Of a DNA stretch of 64,000 bases, positions 1 to 9,335 are shown in pieces. Numbering within the stretch: position 1 is the first letter of the stretch; each line of letters starts with the position of its first letter. Made by a program: the position numbers and the translations under genes. The notes under the pieces were generated by a model, which worked only from the letters and a program-made list of their open reading frames with translations, was not told the origin of the DNA and searched no databases. This DNA comes from Xanthobacter oligotrophicus (GTDB taxonomy: Bacteria; Pseudomonadota; Alphaproteobacteria; Rhizobiales; Xanthobacteraceae), in assembly GCF_008364685.1 (NCBI RefSeq), contig NZ_VTTL01000003.1, positions 372,001-436,000 of the forward strand, read 5' to 3'.

Positions 1-534
1 GCCCTGGGCGTGGCGGATCTTGCCGGCGCCGCCGCACATGCGGCACGCCTTGGGCTGGGTGCCGGGCTTGGCGCCGGTGCCCGAGCAGGTCTCGCACGAC
101 ACCGAGGTGGGGATCTTGATCTGCGCGGTCTTGCCGGAGAAGGCCTCCTCCAGCGTGATTTCCATGTTGTAGCGCAGGTCCGCCCCGCGGCCGCGCTGCT
201 GGCCACCGCCCCGGCCCCGGTTCATGGCGCCGCCGAACAAATCGTCGAAGATGTCGGCGAAGGAGGACGCGAAATCATTGCCGAAGCCGGGACCACCGCC
301 GCCGCCATTCTCGAAGGCGGCATGGCCGAAGCGGTCATAGGCGGCGCGCTTCTGGGGGTCCTTCAAGACCTCGTAGGCCTCGTTGACCTCCTTGAACATA
401 ACCTCGGCTTCCGGATTGCCGTGGTTGCGGTCCGGATGCCACTTCATGGCGAGCTTGCGGTAGGTGGCCTTCAGCACCGTCTCGTCGGCGCCGCGGTCGC
501 AGCCGAGGGTTTCGTAATAGTCGCGCTTGGCCAT
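1..534 (-). CDS. dnaJ: Chaperone protein DnaJ (C-terminal part outside window)
   Basis: Hsp40 co-chaperone that delivers clients to DnaK and stimulates its ATPase in the cytoplasm. The visible 178 residues begin [11 protein letters not shown] and hold the J domain (residues 1-70) with the HPD motif at 33-35, then a Gly/Phe-rich linker (about 75-115), then the start of the zinc-finger region with CxxC pairs at 147/150 and 164/167. The gene runs off the left edge within the zinc domain, so its end cannot be judged. It lies downstream of dnaK on the same strand, the usual dnaK-dnaJ order. The 265-bp gap between them contains several hairpins that could make dnaJ expression lower than dnaK. Confidence 0.97.
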   Translation of the reverse strand, partial: MAKRDYYETLGCDRGADETVLKATYRKLAMKWHPDRNHGNPEAEVMFKEVNEAYEVLKDPQKRAAYDRFGHAAFENGGGGGPGFGNDFASSFADIFDDLFGGAMNRGRGGGQQRGRGADLRYNMEITLEEAFSGKTAQIKIPTSVSCETCSGTGAKPGTQPKACRMCGGAGKIRHAQG

Positions 535-625
535 GCTCAATTTTCACCCGCCGCAATCGACCTGCCCTGCCGTCCCGCCCGAAGGCTTAGCGGACAGTCT
601 TCAACATTCTGAACAGATCGTCACT

Positions 626-723
626 GCCGGCCTTGGCCGGCGATCCACGCATCGTGGCCGGGAACACGCTTTTGGGCGTGGCTCCGGCGGACCTGCATGG
701 ATGCCCGGGACAAGCCCGGGCAT
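626..723. repeat. REP-like palindromes between dnaK and dnaJ
   Basis: Two perfect hairpins are visible: GCCGGCC with GGCCGGC around a TT loop (626-641), and ATGCCCGGG with CCCGGGCAT around a 5-nt loop (701-723). A weaker CACGC/GCGTG stem lies between them. The second, with its TGACG flank, resembles the GC-rich REP-type repeats scattered through alphaproteobacterial genomes. That resemblance is from memory, not from a search. In the dnaK-dnaJ transcript these stems could stabilise the upstream message or slow transcription. Confidence 0.6.
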
Positions 724-770
724 GACGTTGAAAACCTGATGCACATGCCCTCTTTCAAGAGAGGACTGAC

Positions 771-790
771 GGCGGGCGCGAGCGCCCGCC
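771..790. terminator. Hairpin just after dnaK stop codon
   Basis: A perfect 9-bp stem, GGCGGGCGC paired with GCGCCCGCC around a GA loop, lies about 10 nt beyond the dnaK stop. No T-run follows on the minus strand. It is therefore more likely an mRNA-stabilising or attenuating stem than a full intrinsic terminator. Confidence 0.45.
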
Positions 791-799
791 GGTATTGGA

Positions 800-2695
<1,896 letters not shown>

Positions 2696-2834
2696 ATGGT
2701 TTTCTCCTTGTCGGCAGGCCGACCGGGCCCTTTCGGCACCCGCGGGAGATGGCCGCAGGCCCCTCCCGCAACCGATCCGCCGGCCCCCTGAACTTTCGAA
2801 TTGGGGTTCGTCGCGACAACGACGATCGAGGCGG

Positions 2835-2863
2835 ATATAGGGGGGGTGTTTTGGCGCCGCAAG
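2835..2863 (-). promoter_or_regulatory. Candidate RpoH (sigma-32) promoter of dnaK
   Basis: On the minus strand there is CTTGCGG, 13 nt, then CCCCTATAT. This fits the heat-shock sigma pattern (CTTGAAA, 11-16 nt, CCCATNT) and lies in the untranslated region upstream of dnaK. No CIRCE/HrcA inverted repeat was seen. Inference from sequence only; the spacing and the position upstream of a known heat-shock gene are the support. Confidence 0.5.
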
Positions 2864-2934
2864 GCGTGCCGGCTCGCGGTCCGGTCCTTTTTCACGTCCG
2901 CGCGAGCCCGCGCGTCATCGCAAAGGACCATCCG

Positions 2935-3606
2935 ATGCCTGCCCCCTCCCCGGTCCCGCTCGCAACCGCCGGCAACAGGGCCCGCGCCGTGCTCGTGGCG
3001 GTCGACCTGCAGGTGGACTTCCTGCCCGGCGGCCGCCTGGCGGTACCAGGCGGGCATGAGGTGGTGCCGCTGGCAAACGTCGCGGCGCGGCACTTCGCCA
3101 ATGTGGTGCTGACCCAGGACTGGCACCCGCCGAGCCACGTCTCGTTCGCCTCGAGCCACCCGGGCAAGGCGCCGTTCGACGAGATCGACCTGCCCTATGG
3201 GCAGCAGATCCTGTGGCCGGACCATTGCGTGCAGGACAGCGATGGCGCCCGCCTGTCCGCCGAACTCGACATACCCCACGCCCAGCTGATCATCCGCAAG
3301 GGGCACCACCGCACCATCGACAGCTATTCCACCTTCTACGAGGCGGACCGCACCACCCCCACCGGCCTCTCCGGATACCTGCGGGACCGGGGCATCGATA
3401 CGGTGTATCTCCTGGGGCTGGCGACGGACTTCTGCGTGTCCTGGTCGGCGGTGGATGCCGCCCGGCACGGCTTTGCTACCTACGTGATCGAGGACGCCTG
3501 CCGGGCGCTGGACGTGGACGGCTCCCTGGCCAAGGCCTACGCCGACATGGCCGCCGCCGGGGTGCGACGGGTGCGGCTGGCGGATGTGATCGCCTCAATG
3601 TCGTGA
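2935..3606 (+). CDS. pncA: Nicotinamidase (pyrazinamidase)
   Basis: Hydrolyses nicotinamide to nicotinate and ammonia in NAD salvage. The 223-residue protein belongs to the isochorismatase-like cysteine hydrolases. Visible catalytic residues are Asp24 (in VDLQVDF), Lys122 (IIRKGHH) and Cys167 (LATDFCVSW), with likely metal ligands Asp62 and His64 (QDWHPPSH). Reading frame extends further 5', but the ATG at the start given here produces the usual N-terminus of the family. It is transcribed divergently from dnaK and convergently with the VOC gene, with a nested repeat in the convergent gap. Confidence 0.95.
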   Translation: MPAPSPVPLATAGNRARAVLVAVDLQVDFLPGGRLAVPGGHEVVPLANVAARHFANVVLTQDWHPPSHVSFASSHPGKAPFDEIDLPYGQQILWPDHCVQDSDGARLSAELDIPHAQLIIRKGHHRTIDSYSTFYEADRTTPTGLSGYLRDRGIDTVYLLGLATDFCVSWSAVDAARHGFATYVIEDACRALDVDGSLAKAYADMAAAGVRRVRLADVIASMS

Positions 3607-3626
3607 TCTGAGCCGCCCGCCGGCTC

Positions 3627-3840
3627 ATACCAACGGCCGGTGAGCTGGCTCATCGACCATTGGCTAGAGCACGCGCCGATCAGATCGCATCGCGATCAGA
3701 TCGGATAACGCGTTCTCTATTTTAGAGTTAGAGGGCGTTTCACCGATCAGATTGATTCAATCTGATCGGATCGCGCTCTGGCCTGCGCGGCGCTTGAGCG
3801 AACACGCTTGGCATCGGTCGCAGACCAAGGCCGATGGTAT
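3627..3840 (+). repeat. Family-2 palindromic element, interrupted copy
   Basis: A roughly 98-bp element bounded by terminal inverted repeats ATACCAACGGCC and GGCCGATGGTAT. It starts 20 nt after the pncA stop and its last base is in the VOC stop codon. Internal parts include a stem with TGAG/CTCA at its apex and a second stem (GGCATCGGTC with a GACC partner). It matches the copies at 21634-21736 (reverse strand) and 60367-60468, but here the middle is interrupted by about 116 bp of a different palindromic repeat. Confidence 0.75.
3665..3780. repeat. Second palindromic repeat nested in family-2 copy
   Basis: Begins TAGAGC and ends GCGCTCTG. It contains two strong stems: CCGATCAGATTG with CAATCTGATCGG around a 3-nt loop, and CCGATCAGATCG with its near-complement CGATCAGATCGG. 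AACGCGTT lies between them, a core also seen in the copies at 45.1 and 56.5 kb. Comparing with the uninterrupted family-2 copy at 21.7 kb shows this block is absent there, so it looks inserted. A possible 4-bp TGGC repeat flanks it. Confidence 0.65.
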
Positions 3841-4220
3841 TATTCGTCGAACGCGGTCATCAGGCCCAGCGGCGCGCCGGTCGCGTCGGCAACGATGGCG
3901 ATGCGGCCGACACCCTCGATGTCGAACGGCGGCCGGACCACCTGCCCGCCCTTGGCTTCAAGCAGCGCCACGCGGGCATCCACATCGTCCACGCTGATGT
4001 AGCCGAACCAGTGGGGCGGCACGTAGGGCGGCACGATGTCGGTCTTGTCCATCAGGCCGGCCACCGGCTCGTCGCCGAGCATGGCGACATAATAGACCCG
4101 GCCACCCTCCATGGGCATCTCGCTGAAGGTCCAGCCGAACACGGCGCTGTAGAAGGCCTTGGCCTTTTCCACATCGTCGGTCATCAGCTCGTTCCAGTAG
4201 AACTTCGCGTGCGGTGCCAT
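3840..4220 (-). CDS. VOC/glyoxalase-superfamily protein
   Basis: A 126-residue single-module vicinal-oxygen-chelate protein of the glyoxalase/bleomycin-resistance type. It begins MAPHAKFYWNELMTDDVEKAKAFYSAVFGW, the usual first beta-alpha motif, and carries the second motif around YISVDDVDARVALLEAKGG near residue 75. It ends with ATGAPLGLMTAFDE, as in many bacterial VOC proteins that are annotated only generally. The substrate cannot be inferred. An AGGAGA ribosome site 4-5 nt upstream selects this start over an in-frame upstream codon. Confidence 0.88.
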   Translation of the reverse strand: MAPHAKFYWNELMTDDVEKAKAFYSAVFGWTFSEMPMEGGRVYYVAMLGDEPVAGLMDKTDIVPPYVPPHWFGYISVDDVDARVALLEAKGGQVVRPPFDIEGVGRIAIVADATGAPLGLMTAFDE

Positions 4221-4392
4221 GGCCTCTCCTGCCTGATGGGCGAGCGCCGGCACCATGCCCGAACCGACCCGCCACGGCCAGTGACCCGGATAAAATGCCG
4301 CCATGGGTCATCGGACTTCAGACGCCCGGACCTGCAGCCCCCTCTTCCCCCCGCCGCGGGAAAAGGGAGTCTGGGTCATTGGAGCATCGTCC

Positions 4393-4962
4393 TCATTCGA
4401 TGATCAGGATGATCCGACGGGTGCGGGGCTCCACCACCGCCGCCTCGGCCCCCGGCAGCACAACGTAGCGGTAGCCCGAGAGGTCAGCCCCGCCTCCATA
4501 GCCACCGCCATAACCGCCGCCGTAGCCCCCACCGTAGAGCTCGCCCGGATAGACCGGCGTGTTGTAGTCAGCCACGTCGTAGCCGCCCCGGTCGGGATAG
4601 CCGACCCCCGGATCGCCCTGGCCGTAAAAGACCTGACCATAATAGCCCGGCCCGTAATAACCCTGCTGGTAGGTGGAGTAGCGCTGGTAGGTCGGCGCCG
4701 CGGCGAAGCTCTGGAGCGGGATGCCGGCCGGCAACACCGCCCCCACGGAGGCGACGAAGCCCCCCGGGATCACAGCCGGCGGAACCGGGTGACGCACCAC
4801 ATAACCCTGGATGTACCCACGTTGGGCCGGCGAGATATACCCTCCGGGCCCCACCACGACGGCCTGTGCCGACGCGGCGGAGACCCCGGCGATCAGCACC
4901 GCGATGCCGAGGCCAACCGAAAGACGGATGCTTGCGCGGAGACTCTTTAGGCGGGGATTCAT
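4393..4962 (-). CDS. Secreted Gly/Tyr-rich DUF1236-like protein
   Basis: 189 residues with a clear signal peptide (positively charged start, hydrophobic stretch about 14-30, cleavage likely after ASAQA). The mature part is rich in Gly and Tyr, with a run of GGGY repeats near residue 145-158. It ends in YRYVVLPGAEAAVVEPRTRRIILII, similar to the short C-terminal DUF1236 domain of rhizobial periplasmic proteins. That domain has no established role. Assignment to DUF1236 is from motif memory. It is read divergently from alkB across a small AT-rich spacer containing overlapping dyads. Confidence 0.75.
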   Translation of the reverse strand: MNPRLKSLRASIRLSVGLGIAVLIAGVSAASAQAVVVGPGGYISPAQRGYIQGYVVRHPVPPAVIPGGFVASVGAVLPAGIPLQSFAAAPTYQRYSTYQQGYYGPGYYGQVFYGQGDPGVGYPDRGGYDVADYNTPVYPGELYGGGYGGGYGGGYGGGADLSGYRYVVLPGAEAAVVEPRTRRIILIIE

Positions 4963-5037
4963 GACGACTCTCCTCTCGATCCCAGCGACCCGAAGACATC
5001 CTGCCGCGCCTTTTTGTTCCGACTTAGCTTAATTGTG

Positions 5038-5056
5038 ATATGTAACATATGGTTAC
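5038..5056. promoter_or_regulatory. Overlapping dyads in the DUF1236-alkB spacer
   Basis: Two overlapping inverted repeats, ATATGT-A-ACATAT and GTAAC-N5-GTTAC, sit in the only AT-rich patch between two divergent genes. They are candidate operator sites. No regulator is known from the sequence. Confidence 0.35.
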
Positions 5057-5147
5057 TTCCCCATTAAAGCCGTGGTCACGCCAAGGGAAAGCCGCCGTCC
5101 AGTACCTCTGTTTTCTTTGAAACGCCGGAATCGGAGCGCCTGAAGAC

Positions 5148-5804
5148 ATGACGGCAACGCCCGCTTCCACGCCAACCCAAATGCCAGCCCATCTGGAGGT
5201 GGCCCCCGGCGCTCTGTGGTTTCGCGACGCGCTCGACCGGGAGGCCCAGGCCGCCCTGCTCGCGGACATCCGCGCGGTGCTGGACGAAGCGCCGCTGTTC
5301 ACGCCGGCCATGCCGCGGACGGGCAAGCCGTTTTCCGTCCGCATGAGCAATTGCGGGCCGCTCGGCTGGGTCTCAGACGCCGCCGGATACCGCTACCAGC
5401 CGTTCCATCCCGAAACGCGCGCGCCATGGCCCGCCATGCCGCCGGCGCTGACGGAGCTATGGACCACCTATGCGGCCTTCCCAGCCCCGCCCGCGGCCTG
5501 CCTGATCAATTATTACGGGCCGGACGCCCGCATGAGCCTGCACCAGGATCGCGACGAAGCCGACTTCACCACGCCGGTCCTCTCCCTCTCGCTGGGGGAC
5601 ACCGCCCTGTTCCGCATCGGCGGCGAGACGCGGGGCGGCGCCACGCGCTCGATCCGCCTCGCCTCCGGCGACATCTTCCTGCTGTCCGGGCCGAGCCGGC
5701 TGGCATTCCACGGCATCGACCGGATCCTGCCCGGCACGTCCACGCTGCTGCCCGAGGGCGGACGCTTCAACCTCACGCTGCGGCGGGTGAATCCCGCCAC
5801 CTGA
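5148..5804 (+). CDS. alkB: Alpha-ketoglutarate-dependent DNA dioxygenase AlkB
   Basis: Fe(II)/2-oxoglutarate dioxygenase that removes alkyl groups from DNA or RNA bases. The 218-residue protein carries the iron-binding triad His132, Asp134 (LHQDRDE) and His188 (LAFHGI), and the 2-oxoglutarate-binding arginines in RFNLTLRR near the C-terminus (Arg207, Arg213). NYYGPDARMSLH matches the usual AlkB core. An imperfect SOS-like half pattern upstream (GTTC-N7-GCTT) was judged too weak to call. It stands alone, with no ada gene beside it. Confidence 0.93.
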   Translation: MTATPASTPTQMPAHLEVAPGALWFRDALDREAQAALLADIRAVLDEAPLFTPAMPRTGKPFSVRMSNCGPLGWVSDAAGYRYQPFHPETRAPWPAMPPALTELWTTYAAFPAPPAACLINYYGPDARMSLHQDRDEADFTTPVLSLSLGDTALFRIGGETRGGATRSIRLASGDIFLLSGPSRLAFHGIDRILPGTSTLLPEGGRFNLTLRRVNPAT

Positions 5805-5930
5805 AGCCTCGCACCTGTGGCAAGGCCCCACAGAAAAGCCCGAATGTCGCCCGAAACAGACCTTTCGATCCGAGACCGCGGGGAGCGGAGGCCCTGCCGC
5901 CGGATCCCTCCTCCCCCGCCGGAGCCCTCC

Positions 5931-6869
5931 ATGCGCCTGCTCTTGTCCGCCGTCGTCCTCGCGTTCTCGATCCTCGCGGCGCCCCTGTCCGCGGCCTTCG
6001 CCGCCGATCCGACCTTCCCCCGCGGCTCGGCCATCGGCCTCGTCCCGCCGCCGGGCATGGTGGAAGGGCAGGCCTTCGCCGGCTTCGAGGACCGCGCCCA
6101 CAGCGCCTCCCTGCTCATCGTGGACATGCCGCCGGATGCCTACGAGCAGATCGACGCCGGCTTCACCGACACGGCGCTGGCGGGCAAGGGCATCACCCTC
6201 GACAAGCGCGAGGCGTTCCCCCTCAAGGGCGCGAAGGCGGTGCTGTTCACCGGCACGCAGACGGCGGGCCCCGCCTCCCTGCGCAAATGGGTGCTGCTGG
6301 TGGGAACCGACCAGCTCACCGGCCTCATCACCCTGCAGGTGCCCGAGAGCGAGGCTGCCGCCTATCCCGATGCCACGGTGCGCGCCGCGCTCGCCACCCT
6401 CGCGATCCGCTCCGTGCCGGACCAGGTGGCCGCCTTGCCCTTCGTCGCCACCAACCTCGCCGGCTTCCGCCCGGTGCGGGCGCTGGCCGGCACCACGCTC
6501 ATCCTCACCGACGGGCCGAAGGACGTGCAGGAAGGCGTGGACCAGCCCCTGTTCGTGGTCACGGTGGGTGGCGGCGCCCCGCGCGAGGACGAACGCCGCC
6601 AGTTCGCGCTCCGGCTCCTGTCCACCCTGCCCGGCGTGAAGGACCTGAAGCTGGAGCGCGCCGAGCCGCAGCGCATCTCCGGCCAGACCGGCTTTGAGGT
6701 GATGGCCACCGGCACCGACGTGAAGACCGGCGCGCCGGTGAAGCTGGTGCAATGGATCCGCTTCGGACCCTCCGCCTACATCCGCATGGTGGGGGTGACG
6801 CGGCTCGACGCCTTCCCCGACACCTACGACCGCCTGCGGGCCCTGCGCGACGGCGTGGAGCCGCGCTGA
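5931..6869 (+). CDS. Secreted protein of unknown function
   Basis: 312 residues starting MRLLLSAVVLAFSILAAPLSAAFA, a strong signal peptide with cleavage after FAA or nearby. The mature protein has no motif I recognise and no membrane segment. A repeated Leu/Val-rich beta pattern and the phrase VLLVGTDQLTGLITLQVP suggest a compact periplasmic fold. In-frame codons exist upstream, but only this ATG gives a signal peptide. It ends 70 bp before hupT and could share its promoter, but nothing in it suggests a hydrogenase role. Confidence 0.7.
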   Translation: MRLLLSAVVLAFSILAAPLSAAFAADPTFPRGSAIGLVPPPGMVEGQAFAGFEDRAHSASLLIVDMPPDAYEQIDAGFTDTALAGKGITLDKREAFPLKGAKAVLFTGTQTAGPASLRKWVLLVGTDQLTGLITLQVPESEAAAYPDATVRAALATLAIRSVPDQVAALPFVATNLAGFRPVRALAGTTLILTDGPKDVQEGVDQPLFVVTVGGGAPREDERRQFALRLLSTLPGVKDLKLERAEPQRISGQTGFEVMATGTDVKTGAPVKLVQWIRFGPSAYIRMVGVTRLDAFPDTYDRLRALRDGVEPR

Positions 6870-6939
6870 GGGCGGCGTTGCGCTTTTCCCCGGCGCGGGA
6901 TTAACTCGCAGGTCCCAACTCCCGCGTCAGGACCGCCCG

Positions 6940-8319
6940 ATGCCCATGCCCGAGGGCAAGGACTTTCTCGCCGACAGCCCGCTGGCCCTCGCCAGCGGCG
7001 CGCCCGATTTCGGCGCGGTCGACGCGGAAGAGGCGTGGATCGCCGTCATCCGCAAGATGGACGAGACCTATGCGGAGCTGGTCCGCCAGCAGGTGGAGCT
7101 GGAGGAGAAGAACGCCGCGCTGGAGGAAGCCCAGGGCTTCATCGCCGGCCTGCTCGGCTCCATGACCGATGTGCTCATCGCCTGCGACCTGGCCGGGCGT
7201 GTGGAACAGGTGAACCTTGCCGCCGAGCGCGTGTTCGGCCAGTTGGCCGACGCCCTCACCGGCCGCCCCCTCGCCGCGCTGCTCGACCCTTCCTCCCCCA
7301 CCTCGGCGAGCGATGTCCTCGCCACGGCAGCACGACGCCAGCGCATCGCCGACCGGGAATTCACCCTCGCCACCCCGGAAGGGCCGCAGGCGGTGTCGGT
7401 GAACGGCGCCCTGCGCTTCGACCCGCGTGGGCGGCCGGTGGGCGTGGTGCTGGTGGGCCGGCCCATCGGCGAGCTGCGCGCGGCCTATCACGCCCTCGCC
7501 AATGCCCATGAGCATCTCAAGCGCACCCAACAGCAGTTGGTGCATGCGGAGAAGATGGCCTCCCTCGGCCGCCTCGTGGCCGGCGTCGCCCACGAGCTGA
7601 ACAATCCCATCTCCTTCGTCTATGGCAACGCCCACGCCCTGAAGCGCTATGCGGAGCGGCTCATCGCCTATCTCGACGCGGTGCACGCGGGCGCGGACGC
7701 CGCCGCCCTCGCCCGCACCCGTGGTGAACTGCGCATCGACCGGGCGCTGGCTGACATTCCCGCCACCCTCGCCGGCATGCTGGAAGGCGCCGAGCGGGTG
7801 CGCGACATCGTGGCGGACCTGCGCCGCTTCTCCTCCGACAAGCGCGAGGCGCGGGAGGTGTTCGACCTCGCCAGCGTGGTGCGCTCGGCGGTGGACTGGG
7901 TGGCGAAATCGCAGATGCCGGACCTCGCCATCCGCGTCGCCATCCCCGAGGGGCTGGAGGCCGTGGGTCATCCCGGCCACATCCACCAGGTGCTCATGAA
8001 CCTCGTCCAGAACGCCGTGGACGCGCTGGAAGGCCGGCCCGATCCGCGCCTCGACATCACCGGCGAGCGCCTCGGTGGTCCGGACGGGGAGCGGGTGGCG
8101 GTGCGGGTGCGCGACAGCGGGCCGGGAATCCCTGAGGACATTCTCGGCCGCATCTTCGATCCCTTCTTCACCACCAAGGCGGTGGGCAAGGGCACGGGGC
8201 TCGGCCTGTCCATCTGCTATCGCATCGCCGAGGAGCATGACGGGAGGCTGGAAGCGGCCAACCATCCGGACGGGGGCGCCGTCATCTCCCTCATCCTGCC
8301 GGCAGGAGGGCGGGCATGA
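6940..8319 (+). CDS. hupT: Hydrogen-responsive sensor histidine kinase HupT
   Basis: Soluble histidine kinase, 459 residues with no membrane segments. An N-terminal coiled coil (about 30-65) and a PAS-like domain (about 68-185) precede the dimerisation domain with the phosphoacceptor His218 in [11 protein letters not shown]. The catalytic domain shows the N box ([10 protein letters not shown], about 354), G1 (DSGPGIP), F (FDPFFTT) and G2 (GKGTGLGLS). In Rhodobacter capsulatus HupT forms a complex with the HupUV sensor and acts on the response regulator HupR. No such regulator is in this window. Its stop overlaps the hupU start, implying coupled translation. Confidence 0.92.
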   Translation: MPMPEGKDFLADSPLALASGAPDFGAVDAEEAWIAVIRKMDETYAELVRQQVELEEKNAALEEAQGFIAGLLGSMTDVLIACDLAGRVEQVNLAAERVFGQLADALTGRPLAALLDPSSPTSASDVLATAARRQRIADREFTLATPEGPQAVSVNGALRFDPRGRPVGVVLVGRPIGELRAAYHALANAHEHLKRTQQQLVHAEKMASLGRLVAGVAHELNNPISFVYGNAHALKRYAERLIAYLDAVHAGADAAALARTRGELRIDRALADIPATLAGMLEGAERVRDIVADLRRFSSDKREAREVFDLASVVRSAVDWVAKSQMPDLAIRVAIPEGLEAVGHPGHIHQVLMNLVQNAVDALEGRPDPRLDITGERLGGPDGERVAVRVRDSGPGIPEDILGRIFDPFFTTKAVGKGTGLGLSICYRIAEEHDGRLEAANHPDGGAVISLILPAGGRA

Positions 8320-9335
8320 GCACCACGGCACGCGAGCCCTTCACCGTGCTGTGGCTGCAATCGGGCGGGTGCGGCGGCTGCACCATGTCGCTGCTGTGCG
8401 CCGAGGCCCCCGACCTTGCCGCGACGCTCGCCAGCGCGAACATCCGCTTCCTGTGGCACCCGACCCTGTCGGAAGAGACCGGGGACGAGGCCATCGCCCT
8501 GTTCGAGGCCGTGCTCGCGGGGGACATCCGCCTCGATGCCCTGTGCATCGAAGGCGCGCTGCTGCGCGGGCCGAACGGCACCGGGCGCTTCCACACCCTT
8601 GCCGGCACCGACACGGCCACCATCGACTGGGCGCGGCGGCTCGCTGCCGTCGCCGAACACGTGGTGGCGGTGGGCACCTGCGCCGCCTATGGGGGCGTCA
8701 CGGCGGCCGGGGTCAATCCGGCCGACGCCTGTGGCCTGCAATATGACGGGCGCCGCCCCGGCGGGGCGCTGGGCGCGGCCTTCCGTTCCCGCTCCGGCCT
8801 GCCGGTGGTCAACGTGGCCGGCTGCCCCACCCATCCCAACTGGGTGACCGAGACGCTGATGCTGCTCGCGTCCGACCTCATGCGGGCCGAGGACCTCGAC
8901 AGCTACGGCCGCCCGCGCTTCTACGCCGACCACCTCGTGCACCATGGCTGCCCGCGCAACGAATATTACGAATACAAGGCCAGCGCCGAGAAGATGAGCG
9001 ACCTCGGCTGCATGATGGAGCATCTGGGCTGCCTCGGCACCCAGGCCCATGCCGACTGCAACACGCGGCTGTGGAACGGCGAGGGTTCCTGCACCCGGGG
9101 CGGCCATGCCTGCATCAACTGCACCGCCCCCGAGTTCGAGGAGCCGGGCCACGCCTTCCTCGACACCCCCAAGATCGGCGGCATCCCCGTGGGCCTGCCC
9201 ACCGACATGCCCAAGGCGTGGTTCATCGCCCTGTCCTCCCTCGCCAAGGCGGCGACCCCGGACCGGCTGAGGCGCAACGCCACCGCTGACCATGTTCTGA
9301 CGCCACCTGCCGTGCGGGACATCCGCAAGCGATGA
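8316..9335 (+). CDS. hupU: Regulatory [NiFe]-hydrogenase small subunit HupU
   Basis: Small, iron-sulfur subunit of the H2-sensing hydrogenase (HupU/HoxB type), 339 residues. Cluster-binding cysteines appear at 19 and 22 (SGGCGGCTMSLL), in VGTCAAYGG, in NVAGCPTHPNW, and in the C-terminal ferredoxin-like motif from HHGCPRNEYYEY through CINCTAPEF. It lacks the twin-arginine signal peptide of respiratory hydrogenase small subunits, as expected for a cytoplasmic sensor. Start and stop overlap both neighbours by 4 bp in ATGA, giving a tightly coupled operon. Confidence 0.95.
   Translation: MSTTAREPFTVLWLQSGGCGGCTMSLLCAEAPDLAATLASANIRFLWHPTLSEETGDEAIALFEAVLAGDIRLDALCIEGALLRGPNGTGRFHTLAGTDTATIDWARRLAAVAEHVVAVGTCAAYGGVTAAGVNPADACGLQYDGRRPGGALGAAFRSRSGLPVVNVAGCPTHPNWVTETLMLLASDLMRAEDLDSYGRPRFYADHLVHHGCPRNEYYEYKASAEKMSDLGCMMEHLGCLGTQAHADCNTRLWNGEGSCTRGGHACINCTAPEFEEPGHAFLDTPKIGGIPVGLPTDMPKAWFIALSSLAKAATPDRLRRNATADHVLTPPAVRDIRKR

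Noticed and set aside
2696-2934. CIRCE/HrcA operator before dnaK
   Set aside because: No TTAGCACTC-N9-GAGTGCTAA-like repeat is present; an RpoH-type promoter is the better explanation.
3607-3840. Attachment site or integron-like recombination site
   Set aside because: Inverted repeats there are explained by two nested palindromic elements, and no integrase or cassette genes are nearby.
5024-5042. Possible SOS box before alkB (GTTC-N7-GCTT)
   Set aside because: The second half-site does not match GTTC; one imperfect half is expected by chance.
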